NCBI RefSeq assembly: GCF_021401245.1
Contig: NZ_JACBFY010000005.1
Location: forward strand, 310,001-374,000
DNA length: 64,000 bases
From: Pseudacidovorax sp. NFM-22
Lineage (GTDB): Bacteria > Pseudomonadota > Gammaproteobacteria > Burkholderiales > Burkholderiaceae_C
Reading direction: 5' to 3'
Shown: positions 43,214 through 51,873 of the stretch, in pieces
How the letters are laid out: each line of letters begins with the position of its first letter
How positions within the stretch are numbered: the first letter of the stretch is position 1
Translations under genes and position numbers: made by a program
Notes under the pieces: model-generated
The model's database searches: none
Told to the model about the DNA's origin: nothing
Seen by the model: only the letters and a program-made list of their open reading frames with translations

Positions 43214-44203
43214 TCATTGCTGGACCAGGCCGGCCGTTTCGGCCACGCGCTTGAAGCGCTCGTACTCGCGCTGCTGGAACTTGCGCATCTCGTCGCCCTT
43301 GAGGTCCAGAAATTCGCCCCCGCGCTGCTGGCGATAGGCCACCGCCTCGGGCTGGATCATCACCTCGGCCATCGCGCCGATCAGCTTCTGGGTGATGTCG
43401 GCGGGCGTGTCGCTGCGCACGAAGAAGGAGCTCCACACATAGGTCTCGAAGTCGGCGAAGCCGCTCTCGATCATGGTGGGCACCGTGGGCAGCGTGCTCA
43501 TGCGCTTGGCGCCGGTGACGGCCAGGATGCGCACCCGGCCTTCCTTCTGCATCTCGATGAAGGCCGAGGGGTCGACGATGGCCAGCTCCAGCTGGCCGCC
43601 GATCACGTCGGTGACCATCTGCGAGCCGCCCTTGTAGTTGATGTGGTTGATCTGCGCGCCCGAGGCCGTGCCCAGCCAGGCCGCCACCAGCTGGTAACCG
43701 GCCGAGTAGTTGCCCACCGCGACGGGCCGCTTCTCGCGCTTGGCCGCGGCCACCACGTCCTGGATGCTGTGCGCGGGCGAGTCGCCCTTCACCACGAAGC
43801 CGGCCGGGCCGACGGCCGAGCCCACCAGCGGCTTGAAGTCCTTGAAGGGGTCGTAGGGCAGGTTCTTCATCACGGCCGGGTTGACCGACATGGGCGAGTT
43901 GCTGGCCAAAAGGATGCTGTAGCCGTCGGCTGGGGCCGACTTGACCGACTGCACCGCGACCAGGCCGCTGCCGCCCGGCCGGTTCTCCACGATCACCGGC
44001 TGCCCCAGCTTCTTGCCCAGCAGGTCGCCGTAGAAGCGCGAGTCCGAGTCGGAGCCGCTGCCCGCGGTGAAGGGCACCACGATGCGCAGCGGCTTGGTGG
44101 GAAAGCCGGGCTGGGCCAGCGCGGCCGGGCTGGCCGCCAGCAGCGCGGCGCTGGCGCCGATGGCGCCCACCGCGGCCAGGAAGGCGCGACGTTCAAGGGT
44201 CAT
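43214..44203 (-). CDS. Bug/TctC-family tripartite tricarboxylate receptor
   Basis: 329-aa periplasmic receptor. Signal: ERRAFLAAVGAIGASAALL, cleavage after ALAQ. Motifs: LRIVVPFTAGSGSDSDSRF, VENRPGGSGLVAVQ, ADGYSILLASNS and INYKGGSQMVTDVIGGQLE. ATG 44203 has GGAGA 8 bases upstream. It is first in the operon with the CoA-transferase and is controlled from the divergent region holding TTGTTG-N2-CAACAA. Confidence 0.92.
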   Translation of the reverse strand: MTLERRAFLAAVGAIGASAALLAASPAALAQPGFPTKPLRIVVPFTAGSGSDSDSRFYGDLLGKKLGQPVIVENRPGGSGLVAVQSVKSAPADGYSILLASNSPMSVNPAVMKNLPYDPFKDFKPLVGSAVGPAGFVVKGDSPAHSIQDVVAAAKREKRPVAVGNYSAGYQLVAAWLGTASGAQINHINYKGGSQMVTDVIGGQLELAIVDPSAFIEMQKEGRVRILAVTGAKRMSTLPTVPTMIESGFADFETYVWSSFFVRSDTPADITQKLIGAMAEVMIQPEAVAYRQQRGGEFLDLKGDEMRKFQQREYERFKRVAETAGLVQQ

Positions 44204-44296
44204 GGGTTGTCTCCGTCTGAGTAGCTGTGGGTTCACGCAAGTCCGGGAAGGCCCGAGGGGGACCTCGCTTGCTTGGCCGGACTCTAGCACTTATAT

Positions 44297-44310
44297 TTGT
44301 TGACCAACAA
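44297..44310. promoter_or_regulatory. Dyad operator candidate TTGTTG-N2-CAACAA
   Basis: Perfect 6-bp inverted repeat with two central bases in the 172-base divergent region between Bug/CoA-transferase and the acyl-CoA dehydrogenase operon. Its size fits a TetR/FadR-type repressor, and a TetR gene closes the same cluster at 48419. Confidence 0.65.
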
Positions 44311-44375
44311 GCAAGTTGCTTTAGGTGTTGACCCGGACGCTCCTGCCCGGCACGCCCCTTCGAAGGAGACAAGCC

Positions 44376-45515
44376 ATGCAAGCCCTGGACATCCGTCCGG
44401 CCGAACTGCCGCCCGATTGCGAGCAGCTGCGCGCCGAGGTGCGCGACTTTCTCGCGCAGACGCTCGGCGACCTGCCGCCCCACGAGCGGGCGCGCAACTG
44501 GTCGGGCTACAGCCCCGAGTTCAGCCGCGCCCTTGGCCAACGCGGCTGGATCGGCATGACCTGGCCGCGGCGCTACGGCGGCGGCGAGCGCTCGATGCTC
44601 GAGCGCTACGTCGTGCTCGAAGAGCTGCTGGCCGCCGGCGCCCCCGTGTCGGCCCACTGGGTGGCCGACCGCCAGAGCGGTCCGCTGCTCATGCGCTACT
44701 CGCCCGAGGTGCTGGCGCCCGAGCTGCTGCCACGCATCGCGCGGGGCGAATGCCATTTCTGCATCGGCATGAGCGAGCCCGATTCGGGCTCGGACCTGGC
44801 CTCCATCCGCACCCGGGCCGTGCGCGATGGCGACGGGTGGCGCATCAGCGGCCGCAAGGTGTGGACCTCGGCCGCGCACAAGGCGCACTACATGATCGCC
44901 CTCGTGCGCACCGCGCCGGCCAGCGCCGACCGGCATGCGGGCATGTCGCAGTTCCTCGTGGACATGCGCAGCCCCGGCCTGACCATCCGGCCCATCGTCA
45001 ACCAGCTGGGCGATCACGAGTTCAACGAGGTCACCTTCGACGAGGTGCCCGTGCCCGGGCACCACCTGATCGGCGCCGAGGGCGAAGGCTGGCACCAGGT
45101 GACGACCGAGCTGACCTTCGAGCGCTCCGGCCCCGAGCGCTACATGAGCAGCACGCAGCTCATGCTGGAGATGCTGGACGCCGCCGATGCCGAGAACCCG
45201 CACCACCAGCTGGTGCTGGGCCGCCTGGCGGCGCAGTACGCCACGCTGCGGCAGATGTCGCTGGGCGTGGCCGGCATGCTGGCCGCGGGCCAGAACCCGG
45301 GCCTGGCCGCGGCGGCCGTCAAGGACCAGGGCGCCCTGCTGGAGCAGGGCCTGCCCGACCTGGCACACGAACTCTTCGGCGGCCGCATGCCGCCCGAGAG
45401 CGACCTGGCGCGCGTGCAGCGGCACCTGGTGCTGGCCACGCCGTCCTTCTCCCTGCGCGGCGGCACGCGGGAGATCCTGAGGGGCATGCTGGCAAAAGGA
45501 ATGGGGCTGCGATGA
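44376..45515 (+). CDS. Acyl-CoA dehydrogenase, catalytic-type subunit
   Basis: 379-aa FAD protein. FCIGMSEPDSGSDLASIRTRA (flavin), WTSAAHKAHYMIALVRT, FNEVTFDEVPVPGHHLIG, and C-terminal SLRGGTREILRGMLAKGMGL. ATG 44376 has AAGGAG about 8 bases upstream. Its stop overlaps the ATG of the next dehydrogenase (ATGA), which points to a heteromeric enzyme as seen for steroid/isoprenoid side-chain dehydrogenases. Confidence 0.92.
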   Translation: MQALDIRPAELPPDCEQLRAEVRDFLAQTLGDLPPHERARNWSGYSPEFSRALGQRGWIGMTWPRRYGGGERSMLERYVVLEELLAAGAPVSAHWVADRQSGPLLMRYSPEVLAPELLPRIARGECHFCIGMSEPDSGSDLASIRTRAVRDGDGWRISGRKVWTSAAHKAHYMIALVRTAPASADRHAGMSQFLVDMRSPGLTIRPIVNQLGDHEFNEVTFDEVPVPGHHLIGAEGEGWHQVTTELTFERSGPERYMSSTQLMLEMLDAADAENPHHQLVLGRLAAQYATLRQMSLGVAGMLAAGQNPGLAAAAVKDQGALLEQGLPDLAHELFGGRMPPESDLARVQRHLVLATPSFSLRGGTREILRGMLAKGMGLR

Positions 45516-46603
45516 ACGACGACCAACAGATGATCCAGGACAGCGCCGCGCGCCTGTTCGCCGATGCGGCCGCGGCCGCGCTCAACACGCAGGTAGAGGC
45601 CGGCGGCTTTCCGCAGGCGCTGTGGCTGCAGGTGGAAGAGGCCGGCTTTGCGGCGGCGCTGGCGGCGGGCGATCAGGGCTTCGGCCTCACGCCCGATCAG
45701 GCGCTGCCGATCTTCGAGGAGTTGGGCCGCCACCGCGTGCCGCTGCCGCTGGCCGAGACGGCCGCCGGCCTGGCCCTGCTCGCCTGCGCGGGACATGCGC
45801 CGCTGGCGGGGCCGGGCACGCTGATCGACGCCGGGCCGGGCCAGACGCTGGCACTGACGGGGGACGGTCGCCACTTGAGCGGCGAAGCGCCTGCCGTGCC
45901 CTGGGGCCGCCAAGCCGCCTGGGCACTCGTGCAACTGCCGCAGGGCGACATCGCCGTGGTGGACCTGAAGGATGCCGCCGGCCTCAGCTGCGAGCCGGGC
46001 CTGGACCTCGCCGGTCTGCCCGCCGACCGCCTGCGCCTGGCGGGCGTCGCGGTGCGTGCCGTGCTGCCGGCCGAAGCCTTCGGCATCGCGCTGCCACTGC
46101 GCAGCACGGCCGCCCTGCTGCATGCGGCCATGATGGTCGGCGCCATGGAATGGGCGCTGGCCGAGGCCATCCAGTACGCCAACGACCGCGTGCAGTTCGG
46201 CCGGCCCATCGGCAAGAACCAGGCACTTCAGCAGATGCTGGCGCAGGCCGCGGGCGATGTGGCCTCGGCCCGCATGGCGGTGCGCGCGGCGGGGCTGGAC
46301 TTCCGGCTCGGCGATGCACAGCGTGCCGCGCGCGTGGACTTCGGCGTGGCCGCGGCCAAGGTGCGCTGCGGCGAGGCCGCCACGCGCGTGGCCGCCACGG
46401 CGCACCAGGTGCTGGGCGCCATCGGCTTCACGCACGAGCATGCGCTGCACTTCGCCACGCGCCGGCTGTGGGCCTGGCGCGCCGCCTATGGTGCCGACGC
46501 CTGGTGGGCGCAGCGACTGGGCGCCGCGGCCATCCGCGCCCGCGCGGCCGGCTTCTGGCCGGCGATGACGCAACGGCAGTTCTCCGCGACCGCGGCCGAG
46601 TGA
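45512..46603 (+). CDS. Acyl-CoA dehydrogenase family protein, partner subunit
   Basis: 363-aa shorter, Ala-rich dehydrogenase-fold protein. It keeps the C-terminal helical domain (YANDRVQFGRPIGKNQALQQ, AHQVLGAIGFTHEHALHFAT), but the middle flavin-binding domain is poorly conserved. Translation is coupled to the preceding gene by ATGA. The split of a well-conserved and a degenerate subunit matches alpha2-beta2 acyl-CoA dehydrogenases; this is inference. Confidence 0.88.
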   Translation: MNDDQQMIQDSAARLFADAAAAALNTQVEAGGFPQALWLQVEEAGFAAALAAGDQGFGLTPDQALPIFEELGRHRVPLPLAETAAGLALLACAGHAPLAGPGTLIDAGPGQTLALTGDGRHLSGEAPAVPWGRQAAWALVQLPQGDIAVVDLKDAAGLSCEPGLDLAGLPADRLRLAGVAVRAVLPAEAFGIALPLRSTAALLHAAMMVGAMEWALAEAIQYANDRVQFGRPIGKNQALQQMLAQAAGDVASARMAVRAAGLDFRLGDAQRAARVDFGVAAAKVRCGEAATRVAATAHQVLGAIGFTHEHALHFATRRLWAWRAAYGADAWWAQRLGAAAIRARAAGFWPAMTQRQFSATAAE

Positions 46604-46673
46604 GCTGCGCCCAGGGCGTCTCGCGCTTCAGCGTGCGGCGCCCGGCCCTCCCCTTCATATCCTGGAGACTTTC

Positions 46674-47462
46674 ATGCCCCCACGCAGCCACACCGACCTC
46701 GGCGTCGACATGGACGGCCACGTCGCCGTCCTCGAGATCCGCCGCCCACCGCACAACTTCTTCGACGTGCCGCTGATCCGCGCCATCGCCGATGCGCTCG
46801 AAGACCTCGAAACCCATGCCGACTGCCGCGCCGTGGTGCTGGCCGCGCAGGGCACGGCCTTCTGCGCCGGCGCCAACTTCGGCGGCGACACCGATGCCAC
46901 CGCGGCCACCAGCCCGCGCGCGCTCAACCCGATCTATGCCGAGGCACTGCGCATCTACGCCACCGGCAAGCCCATCGTGGCCGCGGTGCACGGGCCGGCC
47001 ATCGGCGGCGGACTGGGCCTGGCGCTGGCCGCGGACTTCCGCGTGAGCTGTCCGCAGGCGCGCTTCAGCGCCAACTTCAACCGGCTGGGCTTCCATCCCG
47101 GCTTCGGCCTGTCGGTCACGCTGCCGCGGCTGGTCGGCCCGCAGCAGGCCGCCCTGCTCTTCTACACCGGCCAGCGCATCGACGGCACCCGGGCGCAGGC
47201 GCTAGGGCTGGTCGACGAGCTGGTCGATGCGCCCGAGGCCGTGCGCGGCGCGGCCCTGGCCCTGGCCCACGAGATCGCGCTCTCGGCCCCCATCGCCGTG
47301 CAGGCCACCCGCGCCACGCTGCGGCGCGAACTGATGCCGCAGCTGCGCGAAGCGGTCGCGCGCGAAAGCGAGATGCAGTTCGCGCACTTCCGCAGCGAGG
47401 ACTTCCGCGAGGGCGTGCAGGCCATGTCCGAGCGCCGGCCGCCGAAGTTCAGCGGCCGGTGA
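46674..47462 (+). CDS. Enoyl-CoA hydratase/isomerase family protein lacking both catalytic acids
   Basis: 262-aa crotonase-fold protein. The oxyanion-hole motif TAFCAGANFGGDTDA is present, but the first acid position is Gly/Leu in GPAIGGGLGLALAADFR and the second is His in LGFHPGFGLSVTLPR. It is therefore unlikely to be a standard hydratase; hydrolase, lyase or isomerase activity is possible. It is third in the TetR-linked operon. Confidence 0.85.
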   Translation: MPPRSHTDLGVDMDGHVAVLEIRRPPHNFFDVPLIRAIADALEDLETHADCRAVVLAAQGTAFCAGANFGGDTDATAATSPRALNPIYAEALRIYATGKPIVAAVHGPAIGGGLGLALAADFRVSCPQARFSANFNRLGFHPGFGLSVTLPRLVGPQQAALLFYTGQRIDGTRAQALGLVDELVDAPEAVRGAALALAHEIALSAPIAVQATRATLRRELMPQLREAVARESEMQFAHFRSEDFREGVQAMSERRPPKFSGR

Positions 47463-47532
47463 GCCGGCGGCGCGCCTCGCTCGCGCCTTCTCTTTCGCAA
47501 CAACGCCCGCATCGCGGGCCCCGGGCCACACC

Positions 47533-48402
47533 ATGCTTCGAGACGGACTGCTGCGCGGACGGCGCATCCTCATCACCGGCGGCGGCAGCGGCCTCGGGCT
47601 CGCCATGGCCGAGCGCTTCGCGGCGCTGGGCGCACAGCTGGTGCTGTGCGGCCGCCGGGCCGAGCTGCTGGCGGCCGCACGCGACGGCCTCGTGGCACGC
47701 CATGACGCCAGCGTGCAGACACTGACCTGCGATGTGCGCGATCCTGCCGCCGTCGAAGCCATGTTCGATGCAGCCTGGCTGCAAGGCCCGCTCGATGTGC
47801 TGGTCAACAACGCGGCGGCCACCTTCATCGCGCAGACCGAACGCCTGAGTGCCCGCGCGGCCGACGCCATCCTGGGCCCCACGCTGCACGGCGCGCTGTA
47901 TTGCACGCTGCAGGCAGGCCGACGCTGGATCGACAGCGGCCGGCCAGGCGTGGTGCTGAGCATCCTGTCGACCTCCACCCGCACCGGACGCGCCTTCACC
48001 GTGCCCTCGGCCATGGCCAAGTCGGCACTGCTGGCCATGACACGCAGCCTGGCCGTGGAGTGGGGCCTTCACGGCATCCGCAGCGTGGCCATCGCGCCCG
48101 GGCCCTTCCCGACGACGGGCGCGGGCCAGGCGCTAGACCCGACGGCTGGGCGGGCATTTGCCAGTGCGGCACCGGGTGCGGAGGCAGCCGCCCCCTATCC
48201 CGCCAACCCGCTTGGCCGCGTCGGCCGGCCGCCGGAGCTGGCCGAACTGGCCGCCTTCCTGGTGAGCGACAGCGCGGCCTACATCAACGGCGAGATGATC
48301 GCCATCGACGGCGGCCAGCACCTGCGTACCTCCGGCGCCGAAGACCTGCTGGCCTGGGGACCGGACGACTGGGCCCGCGCGCGGGCAGGCCGCGGCGGCT
48401 GA
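47533..48402 (+). CDS. SDR-family protein, 2,4-dienoyl-CoA reductase-like
   Basis: 289-aa SDR. Cofactor motif TGGGSGLGLAMAERF; VLVNNAAATFI (NAG region). The usual YxxxK is replaced by SAMAKSALLAMTRSLAVEWG, with Ser for Tyr, and IAPGPFPTTGAG follows. This is the pattern of 2,4-dienoyl-CoA reductases, which use other residues for proton transfer. It would allow the operon to handle unsaturated acyl-CoAs. It converges with the TetR gene. Confidence 0.87.
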   Translation: MLRDGLLRGRRILITGGGSGLGLAMAERFAALGAQLVLCGRRAELLAAARDGLVARHDASVQTLTCDVRDPAAVEAMFDAAWLQGPLDVLVNNAAATFIAQTERLSARAADAILGPTLHGALYCTLQAGRRWIDSGRPGVVLSILSTSTRTGRAFTVPSAMAKSALLAMTRSLAVEWGLHGIRSVAIAPGPFPTTGAGQALDPTAGRAFASAAPGAEAAAPYPANPLGRVGRPPELAELAAFLVSDSAAYINGEMIAIDGGQHLRTSGAEDLLAWGPDDWARARAGRGG

Positions 48403-48418
48403 GCCCGACGGGCCGCCG
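48393..48418. terminator. Stem-loop between convergent SDR and TetR genes
   Basis: CGGCGGC, 12 bases, GCCGCCG, spanning the end of the SDR gene and the 16 bases to the TetR stop. It is a candidate two-way terminator without a T-tract. Confidence 0.45.
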
Positions 48419-49165
48419 TCAATGCGGCGCCAAGGTCCTGTCGACCATCTGTAGGGCCAGGTCCCGCACCTTGTCCAGCCGCAGGTCGCCCAGCACCAGC
48501 CGCTGGTGCAGCACGCCGCGCAGGGCACCCAGCAGCAGCGTGGCGGCGGTGGTCGGATCGATGTCGGCGCGGATCTCGCCCAGCGCGATGCCGTCGCGGA
48601 TGTGCTGCTCCAGCCGCGAGATGCTGCTGCGGATGTATTCGCCGATGTAGGGGTTGAGTTCCGAGTCCTCCATGAAGCCCTCGGTCATCATCACCAGCAG
48701 GGCGCGGGTCTCGATCCAGCGGGTGTCGTCGCGGACGAAATAGGTGGAGACCAGGCTGCGCACCGCATCCAGCCCCGGGCGGTGCTGCGGCAGCGCGAGG
48801 CGCCGTGCCTCGAAGCGCGCGCCGATGTTGAGCACCACTCTCTGCAACAGCCCCGTCTTGCTGCCGAAGCGATGCGCCGGCAGGCCGCGGCTGTAGCCGG
48901 CGGCCTCTCCCACTTCGGCCAGCGTCATGCGCACCGAGCCGCGGCGTGCGACCAGCTCCAGCGCCGCGTCCAGGATGCGCCGCTCGGCCAGTGCGCGGCG
49001 CTCGGCCTGCGTCATCCGCGCCCCGCCGCCGCCAGCGCCCTCGTCCATTTCGGCGTCCATGTTCTCCGTCTCCGCATCCACCGACGGCGCAGGCACGGTG
49101 GCCTTGCGGACAGGCCGCTTGCGCGGCGCGGGCGCGGCGGGACGGGATGAGGCATCGACAGGCAT
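48419..49165 (-). CDS. TetR-family transcriptional regulator
   Basis: Up to 248 aa. The first 50 residues are a basic/acidic low-complexity tail (PRKRPVRKATVPAPSVDAET); the HTH follows: RILDAALELVARRGSVRMTL, AEVGEAAGYSRGLPAHRFGS, KTGLLQRVV. The helical ligand domain follows it. The true start may be a downstream ATG (residue 51, MTQAERRALAERRI). It probably represses the CoA-ester cluster through the dyad at 44297. Confidence 0.87.
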   Translation of the reverse strand: MPVDASSRPAAPAPRKRPVRKATVPAPSVDAETENMDAEMDEGAGGGGARMTQAERRALAERRILDAALELVARRGSVRMTLAEVGEAAGYSRGLPAHRFGSKTGLLQRVVLNIGARFEARRLALPQHRPGLDAVRSLVSTYFVRDDTRWIETRALLVMMTEGFMEDSELNPYIGEYIRSSISRLEQHIRDGIALGEIRADIDPTTAATLLLGALRGVLHQRLVLGDLRLDKVRDLALQMVDRTLAPH

Positions 49166-49379
49166 GGTCGGTCGTGGAGGCGCGATGGGGAAGGGCCGGA
49201 AACGATAGCACCTCCCTCACCCGTCGCAGGCCGCAGGCTGGGCGGTGCGCAGCCGTCGGCCGCGACCTGGCAGAGCGGCAGCCGGCCGGTACGCCGCGCG
49301 AGTTGCAGCCGCACAGGCGATGCCCGCAAGGTCGGCATGCCAGGCTTTCGTAGACTCTGGACCTTTACAAAGGAATCCA

Positions 49380-49631
49380 ATGGCAGAACCCAAGAGCGGC
49401 TTCGCACGTCCCATGACCCCCAGCGCAGAACTGGCGGCCATCATCGGCTCGCAGCCGCAGCCGCGCACGCAAGTCACCAAGTTGATCTGGGACTACATCA
49501 AGGCGAACAACCTCCAGAACCCCGCCAACAAGCGGAACATCCTGTGCGACGCCAAGCTCAAGGCTGTGATGGGGAAGGACGAGGTCACGATGTTCGAGAT
49601 GACCGGCCTTGTCGGGAAACACTTGAGCTGA
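49380..49631 (+). CDS. SWIB/MDM2-domain protein
   Basis: 83-aa protein consisting of one SWIB domain: FARPMTPSAELAAIIGSQPQ, TQVTKLIWDYIKANNLQNPA, KRNILCDAKLKAVMGKDEVT. Small stand-alone SWIB proteins occur in chlamydiae and many betaproteobacteria and are thought to bind DNA or chromosome proteins. ATG 49380 has AAAGGA 6 bases upstream. A strong terminator follows. Confidence 0.9.
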   Translation: MAEPKSGFARPMTPSAELAAIIGSQPQPRTQVTKLIWDYIKANNLQNPANKRNILCDAKLKAVMGKDEVTMFEMTGLVGKHLS

Positions 49632-49993
49632 TGCCTCATTGCCCGGCTGCAGGGTGACCCCCACCTCACCTCCCTTTGGTAAGCCGGGCGAGGTACTCCA
49701 AGCTTCATGAAGACCTGCGCTCGCAGGTCTTTTTTTTGTGTCACGCTGGCTCCAGCCCGGTACTTCGCTGGACCGCCCGGAGCCAGGACAGCCGGTCAAT
49801 CGATGCACTGGGCGACTGACACAGGCCGGTGCTTTCTGAACCTGACCCGGCAGGCGCCGCGTGTTCATGCGCCCCGCCCGACATTGCTGCGTCCATGGAA
49901 ACGTTTGCCTACAAGCCGGCCGAGGCGAACATGCCGTCGGCGCGTGCTGCGCAAGATTCAACCTGGCCGTGGCGGGGAGCTATCGCCCGCAGG
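49632..49993. other. Gene-free space between SWIB and DUF6157 genes
   Basis: It contains the SWIB terminator (49710-49737) and, before it, an 8-bp dyad GCCCGGCT/AGCCGGGC (49641-49689) with a long loop. The remainder, 49740-49993, shows no recognisable gene or site. Confidence 0.5.
49710..49737 (+). terminator. Rho-independent terminator of the SWIB gene
   Basis: AAGACCTGCG and its exact complement (10-bp stem, minimal loop) followed by seven or eight T's. Confidence 0.92.
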
Positions 49994-50443
49994 TCACGAG
50001 TCCGTGCCCTCACGTCCCGAGGGTCCCGCCTGGCGAGGAAGCCCGGCGGCCCGGTGATTGCGCATTCCGGCCACGATCTTCAGGTTCTTGCGCGTGATCA
50101 GTTCGCGGTAGGCCTCGGTGGCCACGTCGTAGGCAGCGACCTTCGATTCGGCGTCATGGTGAAGACCCCAGCCGAACTGCTTGACCAGGGGCGAAGCGCG
50201 CAGGCAGGCCTGGGGCTTGGAAAAGAACGCTGCGCGTGCCTGCGCGCGATCTTCCGGGGCAACGGCGTGGCGGATGGCGTGGACTTCGAACAGCAGGTCG
50301 TCGCTGGTGAAGTGGTAGGGCTGCGCGGTCAGGAGCTGGTGCTGAAGCTGCGCGATGGAGCCAGCCTTCGATGGCACTTCGCCTCTGGATGCGGTGCAGT
50401 CGGAAGACACGGCGATGAAGGTTTCGATGTAGTTCGTGGTCAT
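49994..50443 (-). CDS. DUF6157 family protein
   Basis: 149-aa cytosolic protein of unknown function. It begins MTTNYIETFIAVSSDCTASR and contains SIAQLQHQLLTAQPYHFTSD, DLLFEVHAIRHAV and SKVAAYDVATEAYRELI, typical of DUF6157. ATG 50443 was chosen from the family start, with AGGA 7 bases upstream. The gene is isolated, with a short Arg/Gly-rich tail. Confidence 0.82.
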   Translation of the reverse strand: MTTNYIETFIAVSSDCTASRGEVPSKAGSIAQLQHQLLTAQPYHFTSDDLLFEVHAIRHAVAPEDRAQARAAFFSKPQACLRASPLVKQFGWGLHHDAESKVAAYDVATEAYRELITRKNLKIVAGMRNHRAAGLPRQAGPSGREGTDS

Positions 50444-50695
50444 GGCGCTTCCTGGCTCCTGGACGTCCCCAGCCGAGGATACACAGCCGACCGCGCTGTC
50501 GTGCTGCGCATCCGCACTGAGCGTTGCGGGCGATGGACTCGGGAACCACATGCCAGTGGAATGTGCGCCACAGTCAAGCGCGCGACGCGCGTGTTCAGGT
50601 CAGACAGTCGCCGGGGGGCACGTCGGCCAGCGGCGCGACCGCGCCGTCGGGCCCCAAACCGCCCAACACAATGGACGACAAGGATGCCGCCAGCG

Positions 50696-50881
50696 ATGAA
50701 GACTGCAGTGATCACCGGCGCAGACACCGGCGTGGGCCGGGCGACGGCCGACGTACGAGCCCGTTCCGGCTACGACGCGGCCCTGCTTTCGCGCGACCCC
50801 GACCGGCTGACGCGCACCGGCACTCGGCGGGTTGCGCCGCCGCTGAGCCGACCTTCCACCCACCGGCAGCCCCTCGCGTGA
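50696..50881 (+). pseudogene. Truncated SDR relic upstream of cyoA
   Basis: MKTAVITGADTGVGRATADV and ARSGYDAALLSRDPDRLT are the start of a classical SDR (TGxxxGxG cofactor site), after which similarity is lost and a stop follows. The 50882-50964 stretch before cyoA also reads as scrambled coding-like sequence. The 5' fragment suggests a deletion when the cyo operon arrived or was rearranged. The 50444-50695 gap shows nothing else. Confidence 0.65.
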
Positions 50882-50964
50882 CCACCGCCCCTGGAAGACG
50901 ATGCGCTGATCGACGACGGCGAGAGGGTCGCGCGGGGCTACGCCCTGGGTGCCATCGACTGGCC

Positions 50965-51873
50965 GTGCCTGCCACGCTTCGACGCGCGGTGCTGGCTGCC
51001 CTGGCGCTGCTGCTGGCGGGCTGCGGCAGCATCGGCTTCCTGCATCCGCACGGGCCGGTGGCCGCCACGCAGCGCGATCTCTTCTTCGAGGTCACGGGCT
51101 GGATGATGGTGGTGGTGCTGCCTGCCATCCTGCTCGTGCCCTTCATGGCTTGGCGCTACCGGCGCAGTGCGCGCCGCTCCGCCTACCAACCGGACTGGAA
51201 GTTCTCGTGGCCGATCGAGATCGCGCTGTGGGGCGTGCCGGTGCTGCTGGTCGTCATCCTGGCGACGCTCATCGTCCGCAAGGCCGTCGCGCTCGACCCC
51301 TATGCGCCCATCGCGTCGGACCAGCCGCCGCTGGAGGTCGAGGTGATCGGCCTCGACTACAAGTGGCTGTTCGTCTATCCACAGGAGCAGGTGGCCGCCA
51401 TCGGCGTGTTGCCGCTGCCGGTGGGGCGGCCGGTGCACTTCCGCCTCACCAGTGGCACCGTGATGCAGTCCTTCGCCATTCCCGCGCTGGGCAGCCAGAT
51501 CTACGCCATGGCCGGCATGGTGACCGAGCTGAACCTGCTGGCCGACCGACCCGGCGTGCTGCTGGGCCAGAACACCCAGTTCAACGGCAGCGGCTTCCAG
51601 GCGCAGAAGTTCCAGGCCCGCGCCATGCCGCCGGCGGACTTCGCCCGCTGGATCGTGCGGGCCCGCGCCGCACGCCGACCCCTCGACGCCGCGGCCTATG
51701 CCCGCGTGGCCCGGCCCGGCCAGCTCGCCGACCTTCAACGGCACTTCGGCGTCGACCCGGAGCAGGGCCTCGTCTTTTCGGCCGTTCCGCCGGGCCTCTT
51801 CGACGGCGTGGTCGCGCAATCGCGGCCGGCCCTTCCCCATCCTCACACCGGAGCGGCCCATGCCCATCCATGA
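50965..51873 (+). CDS. cyoA: Cytochrome bo ubiquinol oxidase subunit II
   Basis: 302-aa lipoprotein subunit of the proton-pumping bo3 quinol oxidase. With a GTG start at 50965 the signal ends in lipobox LLAGC (Cys20). Two membrane helices follow (WMMVVVLPAILLVPFMAW, IALWGVPVLLVVILATLIV), then the cupredoxin domain (VEVIGLDYKWLFVYPQEQVA, FAIPALGSQIYAMAGMVTEL) without a CuA site, as expected for a quinol oxidase. No good SD was seen; the frame is open further upstream. Its 3' end overlaps cyoB by 14 bases. Confidence 0.88.
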   Translation: MPATLRRAVLAALALLLAGCGSIGFLHPHGPVAATQRDLFFEVTGWMMVVVLPAILLVPFMAWRYRRSARRSAYQPDWKFSWPIEIALWGVPVLLVVILATLIVRKAVALDPYAPIASDQPPLEVEVIGLDYKWLFVYPQEQVAAIGVLPLPVGRPVHFRLTSGTVMQSFAIPALGSQIYAMAGMVTELNLLADRPGVLLGQNTQFNGSGFQAQKFQARAMPPADFARWIVRARAARRPLDAAAYARVARPGQLADLQRHFGVDPEQGLVFSAVPPGLFDGVVAQSRPALPHPHTGAAHAHP

